DNA of 64,000 nucleotides, taken from the NCBI GenBank assembly GCA_949152475.1, contig OX424570.1:3398181-3462180 (forward strand). The letters run 5' to 3'. This DNA comes from Terebella lapidaria. Lineage: Eukaryota > Annelida > Polychaeta > Terebellida > Terebellidae. The notes beneath the pieces are model-generated. The model searched no databases. It saw nothing but the letters and a program-made list of their open reading frames with translations, and was not told the origin of the DNA. The translations under genes and the position numbers were made by a program. Positions within the stretch are counted from its first letter, which is position 1; each line of letters opens with the position of its first letter. Positions 12,336 to 25,300 of the stretch are shown here, one piece after another.

Positions 12336-15300
12336 TCAGACTTGGCAGTTGAGGATGGCCTTCCACGGGATCAGTGGCAGGGAAGCTTGTGACCTTGGGC
12401 TTTGACCTTGACCTTGCACAGAGGTCACGGAAGGAGTCTTGTCCTTGAGGTCATGACCTTGACCTTTACGCGGAGAGGGTGTGACGAGTGCGGGAAGCTG
12501 CAAAAACAACAGATGAAAACCTTTAACTATATATATATTATCATCACTAGGGCATTTAGTGTACGATATGACTTTGATTCATATTTATACATTCTAATAA
12601 ACATCATCACGAGATTTACGCAATACTGCACTTACATTTATAGCGCAAAATGAGTAATGATTACCAAATACCCTGTTATAGACTACGTGAGTACATCATT
12701 ACAGAAATACATAAGACCTTGGTCTTATGTATTTCTGATCATTAGTATCCAAGCTGCGATAAGAATATTCTATTTGTGTTCCCTATGTAATGCTCACACT
12801 GATGGAAAAGAGCACACACAGAATATAGAATGGTTGGAAGGGGGGGGGGGGGGGGGATGTGAAGAACAACTACAGGATTGTCTCTATACAGCAAAAAGTG
12901 CAAAACTCAAATGTGCAGCAAGATCTGTAGTGGACAGGATTACCAAGACTACCAAAAATACCAGTATTGATTAATATTACAAAGATGTTCTTGCAGTATG
13001 TTGACTGTGGAAATGAGTATACTCAACAAATTGAACACGGGGACCATACACATACAGGCACATGCGGGAAATACAGAGCCAGCCACAAAGTTATCCATCA
13101 GATCAGCTTGATCATCAGCAATGCACAAACTCAACAGAACACATGCACAAAAAAATGGATGATATTTATTGTGACATAATCAATTAAAAAATTAGCCCAA
13201 AGGCTAAGATAGGTTACCGGACAATTTTGGTTTGGCCATGGCAGCATTGGCAGGTAACAGACCTTGAGATTTACCAATCAAGGTTCGCAGTGTAAACATA
13301 TGACCTTGGGATTTACCAATCAAGGTCATCCGTATGAACTTCGATGTAACCATTACATGTATGTGTGCGGCATTTGATATTCTATATGTTGGGTGGAATC
13401 GTTTAGGCCGCCTAGGTCAATTTACACATTCCAAGTCAGACATTTGGCACTCAAGGTCATCTGACGTCAAGTTCAAGGTCATCATTAGTTGTGCCATATA
13501 TGTCTTCCTATATGTTCATAATGCAAACATGAGCTCTATCTGCAAGCATTTCATCTACAAAGGCAAATCTGGGCATTTTTTGACTCCAAAATGGCTGTTT
13601 TGACCTTTCAAGGTCATCGAAGGTCAAATTCAAGGTCACCACACAAGTCGGCATATATGACTTCTCATTTGAAAGTGCCAATTTCTAAGCTCTATCTTCA
13701 AGCGTTCTATGAGTACAGTCCTGACAGCTCCCATTATGAAGGAAAAAAGTGCCGAAAATTTTCTAAGTCCAAAATTTTTTTCAAAGGGTGAAAATTTTTT
13801 TTTGCCTAGAAATGGCCCAAAATGGATAGTAATGTTATTTGGGGCGAAAAAAAAATTTTTCACCGATTCGTCGAAAATTCAAAATGGCCACCACACTGAG
13901 ATCGGCGATTCAAGGGCAACAAAACTTATACACGTCACAGAGGTATATGAGAGGAATCTTTTTAAGCAAAAATCTCAAAACTGATCAGACAGTTTTTGAG
14001 AAAATACAGACCAGGTGCAAATTTGAGCGTTTTTCGACCCAAAAATGGCTGTTTTGACCTTTCAAGGTCATCCAAGGTCAAATTCAAGGTCACCACACAA
14101 GTCGCCATATATGACTTCCCATTTGAAAGTGCCAATTTCTAAGCTCTATCTTCAAGCGTTCTATGAGTACAGTCCGGACAGCTCCCATTATGAAGGGAAA
14201 AAGTGCCGAAAATTTTCTAAGTCCAAAATTTTTTTCAAAGGGTGAAAAATTTTTTTTGCCCTAGAAATGGCCCAAAATGGATAGTAATGCGATTTGGGGC
14301 GAAAAATTTTTTTTTTGCCGACCCACCAAAAATTCAAAATGGCCGCCACACGGAAACCGGCAGATTTAGGGCAACCAAACTTATACATATCACAGAGGTA
14401 TATGAGGGGAATCTTTTGAAACCAAAAACTCAAAACTGATCAGACAGTTTTTGAGAAAATGGCCGTCAAAGTCCAAAATTGAGCGTTTTTCGACAAAAAC
14501 GGCCGCCATTTTGAAAAAAATGCGAAAATCAAAAAACAAAAAAATACCTCCTTCTCAAAATATTTTTAGGCATTTTTGTGCAAAATTTCAGATAGATTCG
14601 ATCGTTAACTTTAAAGATAAAAATGTTAACGCCGGACGGACGGACGGACGGACGGACGGACGGACGGACGGACGGACGGACGGACGGACGGACGACGGAC
14701 GCAACGCCATGCCAATAGGTTATCGGACCAAAGGTCCGGTAACCTAAAAACAACGAAAGTCCAGTTTTGCCTCCCCTCGAACAAACCAATCTTCACCTTT
14801 AAATGCCAAGTGGAGGAAAATCGAGACCCTGTGAACTTAGATCATGCTGAGTCGAAGAGGCAACCTTCGGCTCGCAATACCTTTAGCTGACGACACGGGG
14901 GTTTTCAGATCACATACAACCTCTACCAATCGCTTGTTGCCAAGGTAACGGCCAACCTACCAGCAAGGTGAGCAGCAGTTGGGGAAAGAAATATAATTGG
15001 AGAAGACTTGCATTAGTTTTTGAGGCAAGTAGGATAGATCATTCTATGAACAGAACATTGCAAACAGTTGCCCCGAGTCGATTTTCTCGATTCGTTTTTT
15101 GATTGTCCAACAATAATCAAAGAACATTAGAAGTACGAGAAGTGATTAGCTTTGATTGTCCCAGCAAAAATTTAGTTGGTGAAGCCGCTGTTAATGAAAG
15201 CCGAGGAGATATGGTCAATAAGCATGATAAGCAAATTGCCAAAGGAGAAAACGGCTGTTGTTGTACCAATATTCTGGTAATACCTTTGTGTCAAGTACGT

Positions 15301-18300
15301 GGAAAATCACACAATGCGATGTTCATTAATTTCTAAAAATAAATAAATAAAAGATGATAGAATATAAGTTATCTGACACTGTTCCAAGTCAACTTCTGAT
15401 TGTGTTGACTTAACTTAATCTTATCTAATCTTTGCACCTTATCTTATGAAACTAGATGGTTAGGTCGCAGGTGACCATATATTTGTATCCCTGACATACT
15501 GGTACCATCATCCACTTCACCAGATTTATCAACTCATCATTATAGCATACAAATGTGAATGCTGATACAATATTTTGTCAGACAGCAAAGAATCTTACCT
15601 CAATAGCAATAAAAAAAACATATTAGTTTAAAACTAGATGCTTCCGGTCACCTACGACCGCTTGGGTGTATCCCCCGTAGCACTATCATTCCTTTTGCCC
15701 CAAATATATTACATGTACTAATAAGTGTGAAAAACTAGAACAAGGGATAGAAAAGATTACCAGAGAAATGTAAAATCTTGGGCCACAACTGTTCTTTTTT
15801 CCCACCAAAATTGCTGCATTAATCTTTCAAGGTTATTGAAGGGCGATTTCAAGATCACCACTGAAACCATTTCGACATGTTCGATAACAAAAACGAAATC
15901 ACAGCCAGATCAAACTTTTCACCTAAAATTATATTTCAACTCAGGATTTTTGACATACTTGGTTACCTTGTTGAGCTCAATAATAAATGTTTCTCGTCTT
16001 AACTATTATTATTGAGGTTAATGATAGATTTAACTAGCAAAAATAATGTTAACTTATTTGGTTACAGCCATAAAATCTCTACTGGACAGAACCTTTACCT
16101 TGTTGAGCCCAATAACAAATATTTCTTGTCTTAACTATTTTTATTGTGGTCAATAATAGACTTAACTAGTAATATTAAGGTTAACTTGTTCGGTTACACT
16201 CATGAAATCTGTACCGGACAAAACCTTCACCTTGTTGAGCTTATTAATAAATGTTTCTCATCTTAACTATTTTAATTGTGGTCAATAATAGACTTAACTA
16301 GTAAAATTGAGGTTAACTTATTCGATAATATCGATCTGTTTTCACTAAAAACATCAGTCCTCTATTCTGAACAAGAATCCAGTGCTATCTATTTTCATAG
16401 TACAGGGTATTGGATTGATCACAGATGTTCAAGTCGGTATTTTAACGGTCGTAATAAGTTAGTCCGTTAACTAGTTGATATTTATTCGATCATTCTGAAA
16501 AACGATAGGCTTCGTGTGAGGGTCGTTCTCTCCGAGTCTATGCGATTTCATCATCATTCATTGAAAACTCCCACTCGTAGAGCGTTCACAAACCATGTGT
16601 GTCAAACAGGCTAATTTGAGCACAAAATGTGTCGCCAATCGGCCAATTTGGTTGCTATGGCAACCAAAATCGATTGGTGTCGGGATCTTACCATAAGATG
16701 TGTCTGTATAAAAAATTATTAGAATCGGTTAAGATTTGCAACCTGTAGCGCGTTCACAAGAAAGTGTCTGCGGACGCGGACGCGGGCGCGGACGCGGCGC
16801 GACGAAGACAAATCCATAGTATCCGCCGAACTTCATTCGGGGGATACAAATATATATATTGATCACATATTTTATTTTATTTATTCTTTTATTCATTTTC
16901 TTCTACCTCAGTTGAAAAATAGTTATTCTTATCAGAAATTTATTATATTATCAGAAAAGACTTTTACTCCTATAGTATCTAATTTCATTGAACATAACTG
17001 AAGATATGAAATTCCAATGTCCTTCCCGAGTTATGGTCCCTGATATCGCTGACTCGTACACTCACCGATATATGGTCGTGCATGCGTTTTCTCAGCAGCT
17101 TATAGTACTCGCAGTAATGTTTGTGATCCTGGCGGATTTTAGGGTTTGCGAGACGGGACTCGCGATCGGGTGCGGGCGGTAAAGGCTCCCCCCACGCGAA
17201 CGACGGCTCAGCCTTGGTCAGGGACGGAAGCTTGGAGTCGGCTTGTGCAGTCACCGCAGCTTGTGGGTCACTGTCCAGACAAAACTCTCCATTAGCTTTT
17301 TTTTCACTATTTTTTTTAATAATTGACATGCAATTCAAAATGTGTGTTATATAATTTGTGGCAAATATTTATTTATTTTTTGTTAAATTGATAAATGAAA
17401 TAAATATCAGGAACTTATAAAAGTGGTTGTTATGATAAGCTATACAAACAAAACAATCTCACTGGTAGAAAAGAAATTGGAACAGGCAATAAGGGGAAAT
17501 CATATGAAGAAGGAACACTCAGATATAAAACACAACACATACTTTGAGACATGCACTTTGGGCAGGTGGGGGATTTGTTCCCCCGGGATTTCTGTGTTGT
17601 CATTGAAACTACGACGGATCGCATATCGACGTAGAATGTTCACGTTTATGGGGACTCCCGTTGTCCAGTGCAGATCCAAGATACCATAACTGGTGCGACC
17701 GAAATCCCTGGGGTTTTAGAGAGTTCAGGAAAAAATATGGGAATAAAGAAACTGTAACACACCAAACACACGTCCATGCAATCTTAAAGGTGAAATCTAT
17801 CAATGCATCAACGATGAAAATATGGTGTTATACATGCAAAAAAATCAAATACACATACAAACTGCAAGACATGTAATAAGAACACCCAGGCAGTAAATTA
17901 GCTATTTAGCAAAAATATCTACAATGATCCATCATTTTTCTGTCTATATAATATCGAGCACACTTTTATATCATAGGTACTAGCTACCGGGTAGTTGAGT
18001 TTAATTCAAAATGAACATATGTTGAATATTCGTTTTCTTAGTTCCTTCAAAATATCCAGTAAAACCCCCAAAAAACCATGAAAGTAAACAGACACGAATC
18101 GTCGAACAAAATGACATTCCGAAATGTAGCAAAAAATAAATCACATCACACTATAGCAAAGAGCACACAACATCACAGGAAGGATGAATTCATGAAAGCC
18201 CCACATACTCAGCCACAGTGGTCGCAGCCAGTTTTCCGTGGATGGGGTCGATTTTATGGCGCGGGGTCAGTCGGTCATCCACACCAGGATAGTCAGCACT

Positions 18301-21300
18301 CTGGAAAGTTTCGAACATCATCCAAAAAAAAGGTAAAAGTTCTGAAAAACTTTCCGTGCTTTGTTCTTGTTCCAAAAGTTGTTTATTTTAAGCTTTTCAT
18401 TGAATATTACAACTTTTTATGAAAATCTCATGATTGGTGCTAAAAGATGTAAGCATAAAACTACTGTAATTGAAAGTTTTCAGTCATTTTGTGTCGCATA
18501 TACAAACCATTAAAATCAATAGTCAAATACTAGTAACCACTTTCAGAAAGTCCCACAAACACGGACAGACGGTATTGCCCCTCACCCTGGGTTTGACGGA
18601 GATCGTGTGAAGCAGTCGGAGCCCAGGATCTCCTGCCACCAGTTCCACGTCGTCGCCTAGGTAACGGATGGGCGGGAGGTTTATCGAGTCCCGAGCACCT
18701 TTAGCCGCCTCCTGCGCCTCGCGTTCCTCGTGCAGTCTGCGGCGCTCCTGCGCACTCGGACGATTGAAAAACTGCCGCCAGTTCTCTGGCAAAGGATTAA
18801 GAAGATGATTTCAGTTGTTTTGGTAACAAAGTACTTTGTTGTATGCATGTGGTGTAATGAAATGTGCTGGTGGAATAAAACTATGATTTGGGTGAAGTTG
18901 AAAAAGATTGGATTTGGGGTTGAAAACCAATTGTAACTATAACGTTTGAAACAAGTTCATGGCTTAATTCCTACCAAACTAAGAATGGCTGACCCTCAAC
19001 CCAGAAACTGCCACTACACCATCCTATACTATACACATGAACGATATACAAGAAGTGTCGCGTTTGGACTCGTACCTTCTTCTGCGTCCGTGACGTCGTC
19101 ATCCACAATGATTTCCTCGACGTTTGAGCTGAGGACTGGAGACAGATTGGTGCGACCGTGAGGCGCCGCGGTGCTCAGGCCAACTTCAAAACCAAACAGG
19201 CAGAGACAGTCAGGAGGTAATCCTATAAATCTTCCACATGTAGCAACCTAATGACTTTCCAATAATAGCAGGTCCACAGTATTCAAACCAATTTTAATAT
19301 TTTTACCTACAATTATTCCATGTACATGTATTGTACAATTAGAAGCCTGACCTGTGCTCGGCTTTTCTCGACTGCTGACGCTTGTCACTGCCTCGGACGC
19401 GGTCATCGTTCCCAAGCCGCTGTCTTCCTCGAACTGCGAGCAGAAAATATCAAAACGTGAGGAAAGCCATTATTTGGTTGCCATGGTTACTTTACCTGAA
19501 TATCAGCATATAAGCTCGACAGACCCTCACCAAGCTGGTTTTGTGTGCGGACGCATCATCAAGCTTTGTGACTCTGATCGTCGCTCCGATCTTGTGTCGG
19601 GTTCCTGACGGGTCGCTCTCCTGGAAACCTCCATCAGTTGGCTCTGCGAAAAGTTTTACGATGCAACAAACTGAGTATTGGTCCTGTTAGAAGAATATTA
19701 CTGCAAAGCGAGACTCCATACATTATAGCATGCACAAGAATGTCAAATTTGAGGTCTATTCCAAATAAATAATAAATATTATACCTTTTTTTTGCACTAT
19801 TTTTTAACAACATGAATTGATGAAAACATACAATTTTGAATTTTCAAGTACTTAATCATGTTTATAAACCTATAATCGTGCATTCTGAAAATCAGAGAGG
19901 GGAGGGGGACTTCAGCTAGAGTCATTACAGTACTAATCACATCTTTCAGAAATCTTTTGTCGAAAGTTACTGGAACACAAATGTTTACACATTCATGCAT
20001 CACCAGGAAAACTCACACAATCAGGTATATGTTTAAGACTGCTTGCTTAGTTATCAAGTGACTTCATGTATATCATACAAGTGACATGTAAATACACATT
20101 AGAGTTCATGTCCCTTCAGAATAGAAGACTGATTAAATTTGTGTAGAAATCTCTGAAACATCATACTTGGATAAATATCTGAAGCTCTTTGCTTCTACAC
20201 GTTGTTGCGAGTATCAGGGTGAAAACTGACCACCTAAATCTCTAGACTTTACATTCAGCACACACAGACTCTTAGTGAGGGTATGATATTTATATGGATA
20301 CATTGACTAAGTTATAAGATTCACACACAGGAATACAACAACAAAGTGCTGTTTCTGGTTCACAGGAAGATATTTTATGTTTGTGTTGTGCGTCGTGTAC
20401 TTTTTACTACACGTACTAAATGTACGAATCAGAAAGAGTACATAGAAAACACTGTACTATGGTCACAGAAGATGGAGTTTTATTAATTCTACACAAATTC
20501 CACTAGAGCAGAGTTATATTGACACAATCTTCAATACCAACACAGAAACTACCACAAAACACACGGTATAAGATGTTGTTTCGGATACAGGGTGCACTGC
20601 ACACGGACATCAACATATTTTACCTTCCGTAGGTGACTTCTTAGAAGGATCAGGCACAGAATCTTGGAAGTCACTGTTTCTAAGCCAGGTTACTATTTCT
20701 CTGTTGTATCCATGCACTGAACTATCATCAAAGTTTGGTGGTTTGGTTTTGGGGGAATCAACTTTTTTGGTCGTTTTTAATGGTGAGATGTTCACATTCG
20801 CGCTGTTGGATATTGGGGCGAAGTCGACAGAAATCTTTTCAAGTTGTGAATTATCAGAGGTTTTCCTTGAAATATCGTGATCTACTTTGTGTAGTTCTTG
20901 CTTGGATGTTGCAACATTTTTCACAGCCAGGTTTTCGGATGACTTCCGTGTTGATTTTGGGGTCAAATTCTCTCCCGAGCCAAAACTCGGTGAAATCTCA
21001 GAAATCTTCGCCCCTATGTCATTGAATTCCGCAGCTTTTTCTGCCTGGAGACCTAACTTATCATCAAAAGTAGTGATGTTTTGCTCATCAGCTCTAGACT
21101 TGGGTATGAGAACTTCTAATTTCGCGGTTGGAGATGTTGATGTATCGCCTGGCTTCCTTGGAACACCATTTTTCGTGCTGTTTTTGGTGCAATCGGCAGA
21201 TGAAATACCAGAATTTTTGCCGAGAGAATTTGTATCTCTAAAGCTGTCTGCCGCCTTCAGAATATCTGACGCTTTCAGTAAAATTTCATCAGATTCTGTA

Positions 21301-22336
21301 TCGAAATTCTTCAGGTCTTTTCGTTTTTCACTGGATGCTGTGTCTGATTTTATGGAATCTGTGCTATTTACAAGGTCTATTCCTAATTGTTCAAACCATT
21401 TTGGCAGGTTAATTGTTGGGTGGGGTATGGTTTTAGGTAAGGGTGCATCAGAAAAAAATTCATCATTGCATGCAAAAATTTGAAGAAAAAAAATTCTGTA
21501 CATGGCACAAAAATTATGTACAACATCATCGTATTTACATGCAGCACACAAAAATTATGTTCCTTAAAATATATACAAAAGGATAGGTATACCTTTAGAA
21601 GACTACGATCATATTTGCAATACAAAATAAAATCACAATATCTAGGCAATGCAGGGATCTTGGGATAGGTGATAAATTTTCATTCATAAATATATTTACA
21701 AAAGCCAAGTGTGAAAATCTTCATGCTTAAATATTTCAAGTTCTACTCACCCTGATTTTCCTTCAATAAGTTCACGGAAGAACTCGAACTTTTTTCTGTG
21801 AAGTGGAATAAAGTTATACAATGAATTATGGTATTTAATCATGCAGATGACGAATGTTATTTTGCAAATTCAATTCGCCTAATTTACATAAAATCCCTCA
21901 AGCAGGATATTACCTGAAGCGTTATTGTTTCGATTGCCACTGATAGCCGATACTGTACTGGTGCTTCCATCTATGGGCTTATATTCAAAACCGGTGCTTC
22001 CTTCGGCATTCTTGTGTACAGAACCAGTGCCTCCCTCTGCAGGCCCGTGTACGGAACTAGTACTGTCCCCGGCATGATGCTGCTGTATAACGATGCTACC
22101 CTCCGTCTGTTGTTCTGATGGTACAGTGCTGCCACCTTGTGCCTCGCGCTGGGAATCCAGCATTTTGTACAGAGCAGGATTAGTCGGCAACAACCTTGAC
22201 TTGTTTCTGCAATCAGAAAATTTACGTGTAAACTCAGATATTTATTGATGGTGTAGTTCATTCGTGTAAAATTCCCTCAAAACGACAAACTTACACATCT
22301 CTTGAATCTGATAAGAAGCTCGCCTCAGACGGGGCA
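12336..22336 (-). CDS. WD40/ARM gene, C-terminal exons
   Basis: Eleven exons (22295-22336 down to 12336-12497) form the C-terminal part. It is mostly disordered: an S/T/G-rich exon (21914-22206) containing LLPTNPALYKMLDSQ, then a long S/D/K-rich exon (20624-about 21382), then acidic EEIIVDDDVTDAEE. This runs into a better-ordered block, NWRQFFNRPSAQERRR, INLPPIR and HKHYCEYYKLLRKRMHDHI (17066-18785). The terminal exon ends ILNCQV and stop at 12336-12338. Its reading frame is built on GGTCAAGGTCA-type repeats, giving KGQGHD and QGQGQ. The last intron (12498-17065) carries two mobile elements. The 5' edge of the long exon could instead lie as far up as about 21480. Confidence 0.68.
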
Positions 22337-25300
22337 CTGTGTGGGTAAAGTTAGGACAGTTTACACAACATAGCACCAAGGGTGCTGTAGCTTACCGGCA
22401 ATCATGAGAAACGCAGAGTATTGATTTTCCAACATATACATTGTTACACTGATCTTGAACTCTAATTGTCAAAAAATGTTCGTAAATGTTGCTGGAAACA
22501 CATTTTCTGTATGGACTATAGTACGAAATCAAATTACACATCACAAAGGTACATAAAGAGAATCTTATACATGATTTTGAGAAAAACTGTCTGAATAAAT
22601 TTAGACAAAATGGCCACCAAAGACAAATTTCATCGTTTTTGACCTTCCAAGGTCATTATAATAATGAGCATTTTATAGTCTAGGATCACCAACTCAAGTC
22701 GGTCTCTCTGACTGCACAATTATTATCCCCGGCAGACCTGTTCACTCCGACACATACTCAACCTCCTGGGAGGCATACAGCTCCATGTGCAGCCATTATT
22801 TGGCGCAGGGAAACTGTGCATACACAATTGCCATCTCTGTCTATTGCCAGGTGCCCATTATACTGTTTGGGTGAACAGCATACAGCAGCGCAGGTGAATG
22901 CACAAACAGGGTCACCCATCCATGTATTACCCACGCCTAGCGTTGCTTAACTTCGGTGATCTTACGGGTACCGGTGTGTCATGCGCTACAAGGCCGTCAT
23001 TGAAGGTCAAATTCAAGGTCATCACTCAAACCGCATTATATGATTTCCCATTTGAATGTGCCAATACTTAGGCTCTATTTTGAAGTCTTCTATGAGTTTA
23101 CTCCGCACAGCTCCCATTATGAAGGAAAAATTGGGTGAAATTTTCTAAGTCCAAAAATTTTTTCAATGGGCAAAAAAAATTTTTTTTTTTTTTTTGCTGG
23201 AAATGGCTCAAAACGAATAGTGACTTGATTTGGGACAAAAAAATTTTTTTTCGCCGACCCGTCAAAAAATCAAAATGGCCGCCACACGCAGACCGGCAAT
23301 TCAAGGGCAACGAAACTTATACACATCATAGAGGTACATGAGGGGAATGTTTTAAAACAAAAATCTCAAAACTGATCAGACAGTTTTTGAGAAAATGGCC
23401 ATCAAGTCCAAAATTGGTCATTTTTCGACAAAAAAAGGTCGTTTTGACCTTCCAAGGTCATTGAAGGTCAAATTCAAGGTCATCACTCAAACCGCAATAT
23501 ATGGTTTCCCATTTGAATGTGCCATTACTTAGGCTCTATCTTCAAGTGTTCTATGAGTTTACTCTGCACAGCTCCCATTATGAAGGAAAATTGGGTGAAA
23601 TTTTCTAAGTCCAAAAAATTTTTGATGAAGGAAAATTGGGTGAAATTTTCTAAGTCCAAAAAATTTTTCAATGGGCAAAAAAAATTTTTTTTTTTTTTTG
23701 CTGGAAATGGCTCAAAACGAATAGTGACTTGATTTGGGACAAAAAAATTTTTTTTCGCCGACCCGTCAAAAAATCAAAATGGCCGCCACACGCAGACCGG
23801 CGATTCAAGGGCAACGAAACTTATACACATCATAAAGGTACATAAGAGGAATGTTTTGAAACAAAAATCTCAAAACTGATAAGACAGTTTTTGAGAAAAT
23901 GGCCTCCAAAGTCCAAAATTGGCAATTTTTCGTCAAAAATGGCCGCCAAATCGGCAAAAAAGATTCAATCAAAAAAATTAAAAAAACGTCTTTAGATACT
24001 GGCCCAAGGTATGTTCTGACAAATTTATGGGGAAATTCATCACGTCAAAAAAAAGTTACAGACCCGGACGGACGACGGACGGACGACGGACGACGGACGA
24101 AATACCACGACAATAGCTTATCGGCCCAAAGGGCCGGTAAGCTAAAAAGACATGCAACAAAGTCGTGAAATTTCAACATTTATATGGGTGACAATAATTA
24201 TTTATGATTTTATGCCCTTGATCACTGACCTCTGGCCGTAATTTGGAGTCAGTTCCGTCATGTTCAGTTGCTTGGATACTGCTCGCGCCCCACCTATAGT
24301 AAACAAACTCAGGAATAGAAATATTCTCGAGTGATTGTCTGCTTGGTTGACGGTACATGAAATTCTTGATGGTAATCAGAGAATAAAACTTTCTCAGTTA
24401 TTTTTGTTTGTTTGCATAAATGGCAAATAATTTATCACATCGTCACCATGGCTATCAAACATGCAGTAATCAGCACACAAAGTTCGCAGTCAGCATGGAT
24501 CATGCCAGTCTAAAGCTTCAACAAATGTGACACCGCTCTATACAGTGCGAGTTGTGCACAGTGAGAAACTGCACATATTTACAGTTTAGTCACCAGACAC
24601 CATGACATTTACGCGTGTGAGGTATGTTGTGATCTACCGGTACATCACCGATTATGCATGCGTTTGTGTACAATGGACATAATATTGTCCCAAATGTAAC
24701 AAATCATTGTGCATTTACATTTACAACATCAAAGTGCGACAAGAAGGCAACCTTCAACATTTGGTTGCTCTGAAACATCACTCAAGATAATATCTTGAAT
24801 TTCCTCTTCTTCTTTATAAGCATCAACACGCGTAGCTTTGATGTTTCCTCCTACGCGCATTTCTTCTTCTTCATCTTCATTTGCCACATTTTTATCCCAA
24901 ATGTCGTCTGGGTTTTCCAATTTGCCATCATCATTTTTCATAAGCAATGAGTTTGATGCTGTTATTTCCTCGGCATTATCCGAGGAGCCCATCACAGGCA
25001 TGGAAGTCGAGTGAGTGGCGATCATTTGTCGTAATTTTAGGACTCTAGCTGATGACGAACGTGAAATTCGTTCATGCTTTCTTCCGGCAATAGATTTGTT
25101 AATATCATCAGTGTCAATGTTTATTTCTTGTTTCTCTTCGCCTGTCTCCACACAAACAGATTTATCACAGCGCTCATCGAGAATATTTGTTGGTTCTTCT
25201 TTACGTCAATTGTCATAACAGCCGTATGTTCATTGAAGTGAATTACAAATTAAAGTGAATTTTGTGACACCATAACATATTTTTTTGTTCCAAGCAGCAG

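Larger units (their letters stand above)
13212..14744. mobile_element. Family 2 repeat element, copy 1 (3' hairpin, internal duplication)
   Basis: The 5' end reads GGTTACCGGAC. The 3' end is a 12-bp hairpin, GGTTATCGGACC, AAA, GGTCCGGTAACC, whose outer arm is the reverse complement of the 5' end. TA flanks both sides (13210-13211 and 14745-14746). The core holds two direct copies of a ~454-bp block (13591-14044 and 14045-14460), followed by an ACGG microsatellite. Each block contains TGACCTTTCAAGGTCA and AGGTCAAATTCAAGGTCA. There is no transposase frame. It could be a TA-duplicating MITE or a Helentron-type non-autonomous element. Confidence 0.75.
22390..24142. mobile_element. Family 2 repeat element, copy 2, with a nested SINE
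   Basis: The 5' end is GCTTACCGGC. The 3' end is the hairpin AGCTTATCGGCCC, AAA, GGGCCGGTAAGCT. TA flanks both sides (22388-22389 and 24143-24144). Compared with copy 1 the hairpin stem differs (GCTTACCGGC against GGTTACCGGAC), but both ends changed together, so end complementarity is conserved. Internal direct repeats (about 22998-23430 and 23455-23920) match the 454-bp blocks of copy 1, including GACAGTTTTTGAGAAAATGG. A 5S-like SINE interrupts it at 22658-22995. Confidence 0.75.

Noticed and set aside
12841-12858. Poly(G) run as a possible G-quadruplex signal
   Set aside because: A single homopolymer in an intron with no other support.
13591-14245. Two similar 66-residue open frames 454 bp apart
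   Set aside because: They come from the tandem duplication inside family 2 and have no protein-like pattern.
18078-18422. 114-residue plus-strand open frame
   Set aside because: Covers the minus-strand exon 18209-18300 and intronic DNA; no domain signs.
20887-21483. 198-residue plus-strand open frame
   Set aside because: Antisense to the long S/D/K-rich exon of the WD40 gene; the minus frame joins correctly at 20624 to the next exon.
22905-22995. Possible 5S rRNA gene
   Set aside because: Too diverged in the stems, no terminator-like T run at the right place, and fused to a non-5S body with flanking duplication. It is a SINE.
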